A stretch of DNA of 64,000 nt from Chitinophaga cymbidii. GTDB taxonomy: Bacteria > Bacteroidota > Bacteroidia > Chitinophagales > Chitinophagaceae. Numbering within the stretch: position 1 is the first letter of the stretch; every line of letters starts with the position of its first letter. Positions 7,901 to 17,444 of the stretch are shown in pieces. The position numbers and the translations under genes are program-made. Location: contig NZ_BKAU01000001.1 in NCBI RefSeq assembly GCF_007992715.1, positions 248,001-312,000 of the forward strand, written 5' to 3'. Under the pieces are notes generated by a model, which was given only the letters and a program-made list of their open reading frames with translations, was not told the DNA's origin and searched no databases.

Positions 7901-9286
7901 ATGGAAGAGGACGAGTTATTCAGGGACAGCATCGCAACGGTTACCAAACAGGGCAAACGCAGATGGATCTATGCCAAACGACCTAAGGGCAGGCTTTTTA
8001 ACATCAGAAGCATAGTCAGTTATATTTACTTCATCGCGTTTTTCAGCCTGCCGTTCATACAAGTGAACGGCAGGCCCCTGTTTCTTTTCGATGTTACGCA
8101 GGGGCGGTTCATCCTCTTCGGCGCGATCTTCTGGCCGCAGGATTTTTTCATTTTCGGACTGGCGATGCTGGGCTTCATTCTCTTCATCGTGCTGTTCACC
8201 ATGGCTTTCGGGCGGCTCTTCTGTGGATGGGTCTGCCCGCAAACCATTTTTATGGAGATGCTGTTCCGCAAGATCGAATACTGGATAGAAGGAGATGCGC
8301 CCGCGCAGAAGATGCTGCAAAAAGCACCGTGGAGCGCGGAAAAGATCAGGAAGAAAACCATCAAACACCTGCTCTTCTTTTTACTGTCTGTGCTGATCGC
8401 CAATACTTTTCTCGCCTACATCATCGGCATACAAGAGCTGCGGTCCATTGTCACCGATCCGCTTTCCAGGCACATGGGCGGCTTTATGGCGATGCTGGCG
8501 TTCTCCGGCGTATTCTACGCCGTGTTCGCCTTCTTCCGCGAGCAGGTATGCACGGTGGTTTGTCCGTATGGCAGGCTGCAAAGCGTACTGCTGGACAAAG
8601 ATTCTGTAGTAGTGGCGTACGATTATGTGCGGGGCGAGCCGCGCGGCAAATACAAAAAAGACGCGCCGGAACTGGGAGATTGCATCGACTGCATGCAATG
8701 CGTGCACGTTTGTCCCACCGGCATAGACATCCGCAACGGCACACAGCTGGAATGCGTGAACTGCACCGCCTGCATCGACGCCTGTAATTTCATGATGGAG
8801 AAAGTGGGGAGAGCCACCGGCCTGATACGCTATGCTTCGGAGAACGGCATCGCGCAGAAGAAACCGCTGCGTTTCACACCGCGGTTAAAGTTCTACAGCA
8901 CCATACTCCTCCTCATCACCGGCGCGCTCGTATTCCTGCTGATCAGCCGCAAACCCGTCAGCGGCACTATCATCCGCACAGCGGGCATGCTGTACCAGGA
9001 GCGGGGAACAGACAGCATCAGCAATCTCTACCGCATCAAGCTCGTCAATAAAACCACCGATGCCATACCGCTGACCCTGCGGCTGGAAAAAACGCCGGGG
9101 CAGGTAGAAACCATCGGGCAGCCGGAGATACACATCAAGGCGGAGGGACAGGGAGAAGGCACCTTCTTCGTGGTGCTGCCGCGAACGGCCATCAAAAAAA
9201 GAAAATCTGTTCTAACGATCGGGTTATACCGGAACGGTCAGTTGATCACTACGCAACAGACCACATTCCTGGGCCCGGCAAAATAA
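7901..9286 (+). CDS. ccoG: cbb3 oxidase accessory protein CcoG (FixG family, 4Fe-4S)
   Basis: 461 aa. Several membrane helices occupy the first half, with CGWVCPQTIFMEM near residues 108-120. Two ferredoxin-type cluster motifs follow in the Cys-rich segment at about 261-297 (CIDCMQCVHVCPTG and CVNCTACIDAC), then another helix and a C-terminal beta domain of the FixG kind. CcoG is reported to reduce Cu(II) to Cu(I) for cbb3 oxidase assembly. It starts 4 bases after ccoP and shares its operon. Confidence 0.93.
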   Translation: MEEDELFRDSIATVTKQGKRRWIYAKRPKGRLFNIRSIVSYIYFIAFFSLPFIQVNGRPLFLFDVTQGRFILFGAIFWPQDFFIFGLAMLGFILFIVLFTMAFGRLFCGWVCPQTIFMEMLFRKIEYWIEGDAPAQKMLQKAPWSAEKIRKKTIKHLLFFLLSVLIANTFLAYIIGIQELRSIVTDPLSRHMGGFMAMLAFSGVFYAVFAFFREQVCTVVCPYGRLQSVLLDKDSVVVAYDYVRGEPRGKYKKDAPELGDCIDCMQCVHVCPTGIDIRNGTQLECVNCTACIDACNFMMEKVGRATGLIRYASENGIAQKKPLRFTPRLKFYSTILLLITGALVFLLISRKPVSGTIIRTAGMLYQERGTDSISNLYRIKLVNKTTDAIPLTLRLEKTPGQVETIGQPEIHIKAEGQGEGTFFVVLPRTAIKKRKSVLTIGLYRNGQLITTQQTTFLGPAK

Positions 9287-9296
9287 AATAGCAGTC

Positions 9297-9734
9297 ATGA
9301 ACTGGGGACACAAGATCATCATCGTATTCATCCTTGGCGCCGCAGGCATCGTCACCCTCGTGGTCAAAAGCATGCGCACGCGCATAGACATGGTGACGGG
9401 CGACTATTATGCGGAAGAACTGAAGTATCAGCAGAACATAGACGCGCAGAAAAACGCGCATCGTTTAACCGACCCCGTTGTGATCGCGCAAACCAGCGAT
9501 TCCGTGGAGATCATCTTCCCGCGGGAATGCCTTGACGCGGAACTGAAAGGCGAGATCACCTTTTACCGCCCTTCCGATTCCCGCAGGGATTTTTCGGTGC
9601 CGGTGCAGCCGGATGAATATGGTAAAGTATTGGTACACCGGCAGCGCCTGGACCGTGGCAACTACCGCATCAAGGTGCAATGGGAGCTGGACGGCACACC
9701 TTATTTCCTGGAAAAACAATTCTTTGTACAATGA
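9297..9734 (+). CDS. ccoH: FixH/CcoH family protein
   Basis: 145 aa. One N-terminal membrane helix (about 5-23, HKIIIVFILGAAGIVTLVV) is followed by a periplasmic domain with the FixH hallmark DMVTGDYYAEELKYQQNIDA near residues 31-50. FixH/CcoH interacts with CcoN during assembly or stability of the complex. The stop codon overlaps the start of the next gene in an ATGA arrangement, so translation is probably coupled. Confidence 0.88.
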   Translation: MNWGHKIIIVFILGAAGIVTLVVKSMRTRIDMVTGDYYAEELKYQQNIDAQKNAHRLTDPVVIAQTSDSVEIIFPRECLDAELKGEITFYRPSDSRRDFSVPVQPDEYGKVLVHRQRLDRGNYRIKVQWELDGTPYFLEKQFFVQ

Positions 9735-10429
9735 TCGCGGCCATCCTGCTCGGCTTCCTCGGAAGTTTCCACTGCATCGGCATGTGCGGGCCCATCGCGC
9801 TGACGCTGCCTGTACATCACCTGCAAGGTGGTAAAAAGATGGGCGGCATATTATTGTACAATGCGGGCCGCGTAGCGGCGTATATGCTGATGGGCTTGTT
9901 GTTCGGATGGCTGGGGCGGCAGTTCTACATCGGCGGATGGCAGCAGGGGTTGTCCATCGCGCTGGGCGTGCTGCTGCTGGCTTCGGTGATCTTTCACCGG
10001 TATTTCCGCCGCCTGCCGCGCTTCACCATCTGGCAGGGAAAGATCAAAACGATACTGGGCCGCCTGCTCGCGAAGCAGCAGTTCCGCACGCTGGCGGCCA
10101 TCGGGTTTTTCAATGGCTTTTTACCATGTGGGCTGGTATACCTCGGCATTGCGGGGGCGCTGGCTACAGGCGACATACTACAGGGCGCGTTGTTCATGGG
10201 CGCGTTTGGTGCGGGAACATTGCCGGCGATGGTGGCGGTGAGCTGGTTCGGGCAGCTGATCACGCTGCAATGGCGCACCCGCATCCGCCGCCTGATACCG
10301 GTGATGGTAAGCATGATGGCCGTGCTGCTCATCCTGCGCGGGCTGAATCTCGGCATCCCTTATATCAGCCCGGCCATGCAGCATACGGAAGAAAAAGTAA
10401 CTGTCAACTGTTGTCATAAACCGGCATGA
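9731..10429 (+). CDS. SafE/TauE-like membrane protein of the cco cluster
   Basis: 232 aa from the ATG at 9731, which overlaps the ccoH stop; an upstream in-frame ATG at 9680 lies inside ccoH and is not needed. The product starts MIAAILLGFLGSFHCIGMCGP, with C15 and C19 in the first helix, and has about six membrane helices (further G-rich helix FFNGFLPCGLVYLGIAGAL). This is the UreH/DsbD-like transmembrane family, often labelled sulfite exporter TauE/SafE, and a regular member of cco clusters. The paired Cys residues in the membrane suggest copper or thiol handling. The C-terminus adds a CC pair (TVNCCHKPA). The exact substrate is not known. Confidence 0.8.
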   Translation: MIAAILLGFLGSFHCIGMCGPIALTLPVHHLQGGKKMGGILLYNAGRVAAYMLMGLLFGWLGRQFYIGGWQQGLSIALGVLLLASVIFHRYFRRLPRFTIWQGKIKTILGRLLAKQQFRTLAAIGFFNGFLPCGLVYLGIAGALATGDILQGALFMGAFGAGTLPAMVAVSWFGQLITLQWRTRIRRLIPVMVSMMAVLLILRGLNLGIPYISPAMQHTEEKVTVNCCHKPA

Positions 10430-10430
10430 T

Positions 10431-11789
10431 ATGAACCTGCTTCAGAAATACAATGTGGCCGCGCCGCGCTACACCAGCTATCCCGCGGTGCCTTTATGGG
10501 ATGAAGAAAGCTTCGGCGGGGCGGACTGGAAAGCGTCGCTGCAAAAGTCCTTCGCGGAGCTGAATCCGGAAAGCGGCATCAGCCTTTACCTGCATCTTCC
10601 CTTTTGCGAAAGCCTTTGCACTTACTGCGGCTGCAACAAGCACATCACGGTGAACCACGGGCATGAGGAGCCTTACATCCACACATTGCTGCAGGAATGG
10701 GGGATGTACCTCCAACTGTTCGAAGAGCGGCCGCGTTTGCGCGAGGTGCACCTGGGCGGGGGAACGCCTACGTTCTTCAGTCCCGAGAATCTGCACGGGC
10801 TGCTCACCCGCCTATTCTCCGGCTGCGAAATATTGCCGGATGCGTCCTTCAGCTTTGAAGGGCATCCGAACAACACCACACGGGAACATATGCAGGTGCT
10901 GTACGACCTTGGTTTCCGCCGCATGAGCCTGGGCATACAGGACTTCGACCCGGTCGTGCAAAAGGTCATCCACCGCATACAACCCGTTGAAACAGTGGCC
11001 CGCGTGGTAAAAGAAGCGCGGGAAATCGGTTACACCTCCATCAATTTCGACCTGATCTACGGCCTCCCGCTGCAAACGCCCCGCAGCATTCATGATACGA
11101 TCAGCAAGGTGGTGCGGCTTTTGCCGGAACGCATATCGTTTTACAGCTACGCCCACGTACCCTGGATACCGGGCAACGGCCAGCGGTCCTTCTCCGAAAA
11201 AGACCTGCCGCAGGACGATGAAAAACAGGCGCTGTACGAATTGGGCAGGTCGTTGTTGCAGGAACATGCTTACCAGGAGATCGGGATGGACCACTTCGCC
11301 CTGCCGGACGATGAACTGTCCATTGCCCGGAAAGAAGGGCGGCTGCACCGCAACTTCATGGGATATACCACCACGCATACGGAATTGCTCATTGGCCTCG
11401 GCGTTTCCGCCATCGGCGATCACCGGGATGCCTATGTGCAAAACGAGAAAAACCTCGCCGCCTACCAGGAGCGGGTGCGGGAAGGGCGGTTCCCCGTTTC
11501 CAAAGGGCACCTGTTAAGCAGGGAAGACCTGCTGCTCCGCCGCCATATCCAGGCGCTGATGTGCCATTTTTCCACCCGCTGGAAGCGGCAGGACGTGAAC
11601 TGCGACGCGGTGGTGGACGGCCTGCAACGCTTGCAGGAGCTGGAACGGGACGGCCTCGTGCGGGTGGAACCCGCCGGCATAACGGTCACCGCACAGGGCA
11701 GGCCCTTCATCCGCAATATCTGCATGGCTTTCGACGCCCGGCTGTGGAAAAAGAAACCCGGCACGAGGATATTCAGCTCATCCATTTAA
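10431..11789 (+). CDS. hemN: Oxygen-independent coproporphyrinogen III oxidase (radical SAM)
   Basis: 452 aa, the family length. The radical-SAM cluster motif is in HLPFCESLCTYCGCNKH, with C59, C63 and C66 as cluster ligands and C68 next to them. GGGTPTFF (SAM binding) follows, and the C-terminal HemN domain ends near IRNICMAFD. The enzyme converts coproporphyrinogen III to protoporphyrinogen IX without O2 and so supplies haem under microaerobic conditions. It begins one base after the SafE-like gene and is the last gene of the cco operon, consistent with co-induction with the oxidase. Its complete Cys set separates it from the haem chaperone HemW. Confidence 0.93.
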   Translation: MNLLQKYNVAAPRYTSYPAVPLWDEESFGGADWKASLQKSFAELNPESGISLYLHLPFCESLCTYCGCNKHITVNHGHEEPYIHTLLQEWGMYLQLFEERPRLREVHLGGGTPTFFSPENLHGLLTRLFSGCEILPDASFSFEGHPNNTTREHMQVLYDLGFRRMSLGIQDFDPVVQKVIHRIQPVETVARVVKEAREIGYTSINFDLIYGLPLQTPRSIHDTISKVVRLLPERISFYSYAHVPWIPGNGQRSFSEKDLPQDDEKQALYELGRSLLQEHAYQEIGMDHFALPDDELSIARKEGRLHRNFMGYTTTHTELLIGLGVSAIGDHRDAYVQNEKNLAAYQERVREGRFPVSKGHLLSREDLLLRRHIQALMCHFSTRWKRQDVNCDAVVDGLQRLQELERDGLVRVEPAGITVTAQGRPFIRNICMAFDARLWKKKPGTRIFSSSI

Positions 11790-11802
11790 AATACCGGCCA
11801 TG

Positions 11803-11817
11803 GAACGGAAACCGTTC
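11803..11817 (+). terminator. Weak hairpin after hemN
   Basis: GAACGG-AAA-CCGTTC forms a 6-bp stem with a 3-base loop 14 bases after the hemN stop. There is no T-run, so it is at best a weak or Rho-assisted end of the cco operon. Confidence 0.25.
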
Positions 11818-11833
11818 ATATGAAATAAATGCC

Positions 11834-11848
11834 TACCTTCAGAAGGTA
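11834..11848 (+). promoter_or_regulatory. 15-base perfect palindrome upstream of the thioredoxin-like gene
   Basis: TACCTTCAGAAGGTA is a perfect dyad (7-1-7) ending 19 bases before the ATG at 11868. Its left arm TACCTTCA is also one or two mismatches from the -7 consensus TAnnTTTG. It may be an operator overlapping a promoter or a small hairpin at the 5' end of the mRNA. Confidence 0.35.
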
Positions 11849-11867
11849 AATCTAAACCGCCGTAAAA

Positions 11868-13088
11868 ATGAGAAAACTGTTCATCCTGCTGATGCTGGTG
11901 CCGTTCCTTGGCTTCGCACAGCAAAAAGGTATCCGCTTTGAAAACGACCTCTCCTGGGCACAGATCAAAGCCAAGGCAAAAGCCGAAAACAAATTCATCT
12001 TCGTAGACTGTTTCACCACCTGGTGCGGCCCCTGCAAGTACATGTCCAACACCATCTTCCCGCAGGAGATCATGGGCAATTACTTCAATGACAAGTTCAT
12101 CAACGTACAGGTGCAGATGGACAAAACGGACAAGGACAATGAATATGTAAAAAGCTGGTATGAAGATGCGGCCAGCATCGAAAAAGATTATGCCATCCGC
12201 GCCTATCCCACCTTCCTGTATTTTTCTCCCGATGGTGAAATTGTGCACCGCGTAGTAGGCGGCGGCGAAGCGGAAGAGTTTATTGCCCGCTCCTCCAAAG
12301 CTCTCAGCCCGGAAACACAATACTACAGCCTGCTGGGGAAATACAAGGAAGGAAACAAAACGCCTGACCATCTCCGCAAAACCGCACTGGCTGCGCGCGA
12401 TGCGGGCGACATGCAAAATGGCGGCGCTATTTTCAACGAGTACCTCGCCACACAAAAAGACCTTTACACCAAAGAAAACATCGAGCTGCTGAACAGCTTC
12501 ACCTCCAGCAGCAAAGACAAAGGCTTTTCCATTTTCCTCAACGACAGCAAAAAAGTAGATGCTGTACTGGGCGAAGGCAAGGCGATGGACCGGGTAAAGA
12601 ACATCGTAGCCAACGAAGAGATCTATTCCAAAATGTTCCGCCGCGATGCTACGGGCGACTGGGCGCCGGTGGAAGCCAGCATGAAGAGCAAATATCCGCA
12701 GATCGCGGACGAAATGCTGGCGCAGACCAAAGCGCAGTATTACATGTTCAAACAGGATTGGCCTAACTTCCAGACACAGGTGGTGGCCTACATGAAAAAA
12801 TACGGCCAGAAAGCATCCCCGGAACAGCTGAACCAGTTCGCATGGACCGTGTTTGAAAACTGCCCGGACATGAGCTGCGTGAAGGAAGCGCTGGAATGGA
12901 GCAAACGCTCGCTGGAAGGAAAAGAAAACCCGATGTTCATGGATACTTATGCGAACATTCTGTACCGGCTCGGCCGGAAAGACGAGGCCATCGCCATGCA
13001 GGAAAAAGCGGTAAAACTGTCCAATGGCGACAAAGAGCTGAACGCTACGCTCACCAGGATGAAAAACGGGGAAAAGACCTGGAAATAA
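11868..13088 (+). CDS. Secreted thioredoxin-fold protein with C-terminal helical repeats
   Basis: 406 aa. A signal peptide (RKLFILLMLVPFLGFA) is followed by a thioredoxin domain (about 25-140) with the active site WCGPC (C53, C56), the cis-Pro region IRAYPTFLYF and a G-rich turn VVGGGEAEEF. The remaining 260 residues are helical and end in a TPR-like element (NPMFMDTYANILYRLGRKDEAIAMQEKAVKL). The family is common in Bacteroidota and acts in periplasmic thiol-disulfide exchange; the partner is unknown. Lying directly after the cco operon, it could assist cytochrome c or CuB maturation, but it has its own upstream region and no sequence feature proves the link. Confidence 0.8.
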   Translation: MRKLFILLMLVPFLGFAQQKGIRFENDLSWAQIKAKAKAENKFIFVDCFTTWCGPCKYMSNTIFPQEIMGNYFNDKFINVQVQMDKTDKDNEYVKSWYEDAASIEKDYAIRAYPTFLYFSPDGEIVHRVVGGGEAEEFIARSSKALSPETQYYSLLGKYKEGNKTPDHLRKTALAARDAGDMQNGGAIFNEYLATQKDLYTKENIELLNSFTSSSKDKGFSIFLNDSKKVDAVLGEGKAMDRVKNIVANEEIYSKMFRRDATGDWAPVEASMKSKYPQIADEMLAQTKAQYYMFKQDWPNFQTQVVAYMKKYGQKASPEQLNQFAWTVFENCPDMSCVKEALEWSKRSLEGKENPMFMDTYANILYRLGRKDEAIAMQEKAVKLSNGDKELNATLTRMKNGEKTWK

Positions 13089-13106
13089 TCATCGCTATAC
13101 TAAAAG

Positions 13107-13145
13107 AAAGAAGCTGTACCGGTTATCGATACAGCTTCTTTTTTT
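13107..13145. terminator. Bidirectional intrinsic terminator
   Basis: A perfect 12-bp stem (13107-13118 with 13130-13141, arm AAAGAAGCTGTA) has an 11-base loop, with a T-run on the plus side and A-run on the other. It lies between two convergent genes and can end both transcripts. Confidence 0.85.
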
Positions 13146-13149
13146 ATGC

Positions 13150-15642
13150 TCAATACTTCGTCTGCAAATAATCCTCCACATTTTCGCGCTCCGTATTGGT
13201 GAGCGCCCTGTTGTAAAAGATGATCTCGGCTACATCCGCTTTCAGGGTATTGGTGTTGGTCGCTCCGATCATGAAGCCCGTCCATGCCACCGGTGTCTGC
13301 GACAATACGCCCGATGCCACTTCCACGCCATTCCTGTGCAGGCGCGATGTGCCGCTGGTGCCGGGGAAAGTAAAGGCGAATACCTGCGTGGCGGCGTCCG
13401 TCAGCGTGCCGGACGGCGTGCTCAGCCTGCCGGGTACGCCGGTGCCGCAATAGATGGTGCCATTGGCGGAACCGTGGAAGAGGAACTGCCCCCAGCCACC
13501 GAGCGCCCCGAGGCTCTGGTTGTAGTCCGCCAGCCCGTCCGGTTTAAGCACCAGAAAAAACGTATAGGCGGGCTGGTTACCTTTCAGTTCCGCAATGTCC
13601 AGCCGGTCGTCTACCCCGTCGAAGCGCAGGGCTGGTTTGCCATTGATCGCATTGGCTACATACAGCGGCTTGTACAGCTGATTGGTTTGCGTGGCGGTAT
13701 TGGTGTACCCGGAACCATCGCCCCAGGTGTTCACGTAGTTATTGATATCCTTCACGATAGCACCGTCCGGCGCATCGCCTTTCAGCCACAATCGCAATCC
13801 CGCGATGGGAATGGGCGGTGTGGGCGGAGGCGGTGGAACCGGCATGGGGTCGATCAGTTTGATATCCTGGTAAGCGGGCTGGATGCCGGCATTGTTGATA
13901 ATGGCGGTATCGTGCACGGGATTGGTGCCGAGCGTATTATAGGCTTCGGTGCCGTTGAAGTTCACCCGCCATCTGCTGATGTTATTGTCCACGCAATTCT
14001 GATCGATGGTGAAGCCGCTGCTGCCCTGATCGAGATAGATGGACGCTACGGGATAGGTCAGCGTCAGCGGTGTGGTGGCCCAGATGCTTCTGTATGTGCT
14101 GTCGATATAATTGTATTTGATGGTGGAAGCGGGGCCCTGGTTGCTGAGGGTGTATATTCCGCCGCCATCGCATAACAGCTGCACCACGTTGTAGATGCGG
14201 TTGTATTCGATATGATTGTTGCTCATGGCATTGGTATTGAACGTCCAGCCCCATCCGCTGTTGATGCCGGTATACGGCAGCGCCGTCACTTCATTGTGGA
14301 TGATGCTGGTGTTCCGGATATACCCGGCGGCAATGCCGTTCCCGCAGTAATAATCCAGGGCGCAGCTGTAGATAAAATTATTCGCCACCACATTTTCATT
14401 GCAATACTCGCGGGTGTCCGCAGGGTCGTACAGCCCGGCGATGGGCATGTCCGCTTCGGAAAATTTGCCGATCTGCATGGCGTTGCCGGCGATGTTATGG
14501 AACACATTGCCTTCTACTACGATGTTCTGGGTGCTGGTATAGAGATCCAGCCCCGTGGAGCCGCAGAACCTGAAAACGTTGCGCGTGAGGCGCATATGGT
14601 CCGCATTTTTGATGTAGAAAGCAGCGGCCGGCCTGTCCGTCCGGTCATTACCGATGCTGAACTGCTGCGACTGCAAACCGATGTTCCCGTTGAAGGTGGG
14701 GCGCGTCCAGTTGGCATACTGGAATGTGATGCCTTCAAACACCATATGATGCGCATGCGTGCCGAGGCCGGAGCCGGTCACTTTGATGAGCGTATCGATG
14801 GTGGGCGCCACCACGGTGGCGTTAGCCATGTTCTCGCCGGGAAGCGGCTTGTAGTACACGTAGCGGGGAGATACATTGTTGTCCAGGTACCACTCCCCTC
14901 CTTCATCTATAAAATCGCGGCTGTTCTCGAAGTGGTAAGCCTGGTCGTTCGATTTCTGCGGCCATGCGCGTTCGAACACGATATCTTTTTCCGTTGTGTT
15001 CACGGTGATATCCTTGTACGAGCCATTGGTGGCTACGGACGCGATGCGCATGATGCTTTCGGCCCAGTATTGCTGCACGATCATCTCCACTTTGCCGTTG
15101 GCAAGGTTCTGCGGGTTGCCGAGCTGCGTGGCGGGAATGTTGATGGTGTTGGCCGGCGTATTCCAGGACGTGAGCCGGTTATACGTGCCTTTGTTGGGCG
15201 TGCGCGCCCGCACGGCTCTTTTGCCGTTCACGTACAGCTGCCGGAATTCCTGCGAGCCGCAGGCGGCGCGGTAGATACCGTTCTGCCAGAGTGACCAGCC
15301 GGTGATCTGCGTACCGCCGCTGATGATGGGCCTTTCGTTCGTGTATGCCTGGTATGCTACATAGTGGCCGTCTTTTCCGGCGTCGGTTTCTGTAAATTCG
15401 AGCGCGCTGGTGAACGTGTAAGTGCCGCCGCGCAGCCATACGTAGATGTCACCCGTCCAGGCGCCGGGCCTGGCACGGATCACATCTCTTGCCTTTTTAA
15501 TTGTTTTGAAGGGTTGCGCCTCCGTGCCGGGATTGCTGTCGTTTCCCGCGGGAGATACGTAATAGCTGGCCATGATCTGCGCCTGCGCATGCATGGCCAG
15601 TAGTACGCATACGATGATCGTCAGGATTTTTTTCAGGAACAT
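13150..15642 (-). CDS. Secreted right-handed parallel beta-helix protein with C-terminal LamG-like domain
   Basis: 830 aa. Signal peptide about 1-22 (KKILTIIVCVLLAMHAQA). YYVSPAGNDSNPGTEAQPF and KTIKKARDVIRA (27-57) open a pectate-lyase-like beta-helix, followed by WLRGGTYTF, ISGGTQITGW, RQLYVNGKRAVRARTPN and many N/G-rich coils (NNFIYS, NHIEYNRIYNV) to about 610. A Pro-rich linker (PVPPPPPTPPIP) leads to a concanavalin-like LamG domain (about 625-830, LRLWLKGDAPDG to REN VEDYLQTKY). The N-terminal pattern resembles large glycoside hydrolases of the GH141 type and related polysaccharide lyases; which one cannot be settled by eye. It is the last gene of the SusCD locus, so it is probably the enzyme that cleaves the imported glycan. 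Confidence 0.78.
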   Translation of the reverse strand: MFLKKILTIIVCVLLAMHAQAQIMASYYVSPAGNDSNPGTEAQPFKTIKKARDVIRARPGAWTGDIYVWLRGGTYTFTSALEFTETDAGKDGHYVAYQAYTNERPIISGGTQITGWSLWQNGIYRAACGSQEFRQLYVNGKRAVRARTPNKGTYNRLTSWNTPANTINIPATQLGNPQNLANGKVEMIVQQYWAESIMRIASVATNGSYKDITVNTTEKDIVFERAWPQKSNDQAYHFENSRDFIDEGGEWYLDNNVSPRYVYYKPLPGENMANATVVAPTIDTLIKVTGSGLGTHAHHMVFEGITFQYANWTRPTFNGNIGLQSQQFSIGNDRTDRPAAAFYIKNADHMRLTRNVFRFCGSTGLDLYTSTQNIVVEGNVFHNIAGNAMQIGKFSEADMPIAGLYDPADTREYCNENVVANNFIYSCALDYYCGNGIAAGYIRNTSIIHNEVTALPYTGINSGWGWTFNTNAMSNNHIEYNRIYNVVQLLCDGGGIYTLSNQGPASTIKYNYIDSTYRSIWATTPLTLTYPVASIYLDQGSSGFTIDQNCVDNNISRWRVNFNGTEAYNTLGTNPVHDTAIINNAGIQPAYQDIKLIDPMPVPPPPPTPPIPIAGLRLWLKGDAPDGAIVKDINNYVNTWGDGSGYTNTATQTNQLYKPLYVANAINGKPALRFDGVDDRLDIAELKGNQPAYTFFLVLKPDGLADYNQSLGALGGWGQFLFHGSANGTIYCGTGVPGRLSTPSGTLTDAATQVFAFTFPGTSGTSRLHRNGVEVASGVLSQTPVAWTGFMIGATNTNTLKADVAEIIFYNRALTNTERENVEDYLQTKY

Positions 15643-15653
15643 AGGTATAGGGT

Positions 15654-17414
15654 TTAATCAACCATCAGTCTTTTGGATGCCAGGTGTTTATCGCCGGATG
15701 ATATCTTTAAAACATAGACACCGTGCGGAAGCCCGCCCAGCGGGATGTTGAGGGAACCGCCCCAGGTCTTCCATTCCTTCAGCGGCCGTCCGCTCATGTC
15801 AAACATCACCACATGATATTCCTGCTTGCCGGCCGGCATTTTTAAAGTAGCCTGTCCTTTCGCGGGATTCGGGAAAAGCGTATAATCCTTGTCCGCTTCT
15901 TCCAATCCTTCGTTCACCGCGGTTTTCGCCATGGCGGACAGCAGGCCGGGAACTGCATCTACGCGCACTTTCCGCGTGGCGCCGTTCCCGATGGACGTTT
16001 CCACATACACCACCGTATAGTCGGAGAACTGGCGGCAGAAAGTGGGGATATTCACGCCGGTAGCGGAATCTACGGCCTGGTACACGGCATTGGCGTTGGA
16101 CAGTTTGAACTTCAGGCGTACATACGGTAACGCATATCCGCTGCACGTGATCGTTGCGCGGCCCTGCGTTTGGGTAGCGCCGTTCTGCGTGTAGTTCACG
16201 GCGAGGTCCAGGTTGTCCGCCAGGATGTAATCTTCCGTGATGGTGCCGTTATTTACATTTACCAGCGAAAAGCCGGGAGAGTTGCCCGCGCCGGTGTTGT
16301 CGCCATTGGCTACCCCGGTGCGCAGGAAAGGAATGCCGGAGGGACTGTCCGTACCGGTGCCGTAGGTATGCGCATGCCCGAAGATCATATAATCCACATT
16401 GCCGTCCTCATACAACGCCCGCGCATTCGCTACCGTATTATGGTCCGGAATGAACATGCTGAAACCGTGGTGGGTCACGGAAATACGTGCCGCGGCCGTT
16501 TGATTGGCCGCCAATGCATCCTCCGTAAAATCCGAGATGGCCACTCCTACCGAATCGTTATTATCAAACCGCAGGTAAGCATTCGGTGTGCATCCACCGA
16601 AATAATGGCGGGAGTTCCAGTTGGGCATGTCGTAGTAGAAACGGTTGATCAGGAAGTGAATGCCGCCGCCGGTGTAAGTGGGATGCACGGTGAAGCTGTA
16701 TTCGGTGGCGCCCATGTATTTGCGCCACAGGCGTTCGCCCTGCCCGTAGTTGGAATCGTCCAGCGCCTGCCAGCCGCCGCGGGTGATGTCGTGGTTGCCG
16801 AGCGCTTCAAATACCGGTGTAGGATAGTTGGCAAACAGCGCCAGGTAATCCTGGTAGATCTGATCGGTCACGGGTTGCGCGGGACTCTGGTTGCCGCAGC
16901 CAATGCAGCCGCCATCGTCGCCATGCTGCACACAATCACCGGCGGCCACGGACAGTACGGGATTGATCAGCGCGGATTTGGCGAGCAGCCGCTGGAAACG
17001 GGTGGGCCTGTGCTGACTGTCGCCCCAGGCGACAAAATAGAAATTCCAGGGCGTGAGGTACCAGGGATTGATCCAGATGGTCTGCACCAGACCTGCTGTG
17101 ATCGACCAGGTGAAGGTAAGTGTGTTCGTTCCTTTCGCGGTGATGGTGCCCGCATTCAGGAACACAAAATCAGGATCAACATTTTTGATCACCACGGTGT
17201 AGGTCTTTGCGGAACCGCCGGTGTTGTTGACCTGGATAGAGCCGTGAAGGCCGTTCATCCGGACCGCGAGATTATTGGTGGCATGATTGGTGCCTACCAC
17301 TTCCGCGCATTGATAAAAGGTAAACGCCTGGGAGAAGACGTTTACCTGGGCTGACAGCATCAGCAAAACAATAAAGAGCGCTGTGCGGATGATTTTTCTG
17401 GATAGCTTTTTCAT
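15654..17414 (-). CDS. Secreted calcineurin-like metallophosphoesterase with T9SS sorting domain
   Basis: 586 aa. Signal peptide to about residue 28. A beta-rich N-terminal domain (30-125) precedes the phosphoesterase core, in which metal ligands are visible in order: WGDSQH, AAGDCVQHG, EALGNHDITRGG, VTHHGF and FGHAHTYG. The last 80 residues (YTLFPNPAKGQATLKM, then MSGRPLKEW, GVYVLKI, KRLMV) are a type A T9SS C-terminal sorting domain, so the protein should cross the outer membrane and be attached or released there. It probably removes phosphate esters, possibly from a phosphorylated glycan or nucleotide; the substrate is unknown. It lies 11 bases upstream of the beta-helix gene in the same operon. 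Confidence 0.82.
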   Translation of the reverse strand: MKKLSRKIIRTALFIVLLMLSAQVNVFSQAFTFYQCAEVVGTNHATNNLAVRMNGLHGSIQVNNTGGSAKTYTVVIKNVDPDFVFLNAGTITAKGTNTLTFTWSITAGLVQTIWINPWYLTPWNFYFVAWGDSQHRPTRFQRLLAKSALINPVLSVAAGDCVQHGDDGGCIGCGNQSPAQPVTDQIYQDYLALFANYPTPVFEALGNHDITRGGWQALDDSNYGQGERLWRKYMGATEYSFTVHPTYTGGGIHFLINRFYYDMPNWNSRHYFGGCTPNAYLRFDNNDSVGVAISDFTEDALAANQTAAARISVTHHGFSMFIPDHNTVANARALYEDGNVDYMIFGHAHTYGTGTDSPSGIPFLRTGVANGDNTGAGNSPGFSLVNVNNGTITEDYILADNLDLAVNYTQNGATQTQGRATITCSGYALPYVRLKFKLSNANAVYQAVDSATGVNIPTFCRQFSDYTVVYVETSIGNGATRKVRVDAVPGLLSAMAKTAVNEGLEEADKDYTLFPNPAKGQATLKMPAGKQEYHVVMFDMSGRPLKEWKTWGGSLNIPLGGLPHGVYVLKISSGDKHLASKRLMVD

Positions 17415-17444
17415 ACGGGAAAAGGGTTTATGGGTGAATGGATT

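Noticed and set aside
16170..17354. 394-codon open frame on the plus strand
   Set aside because: Antisense to the metallophosphoesterase, whose motifs and sorting tail are clear.
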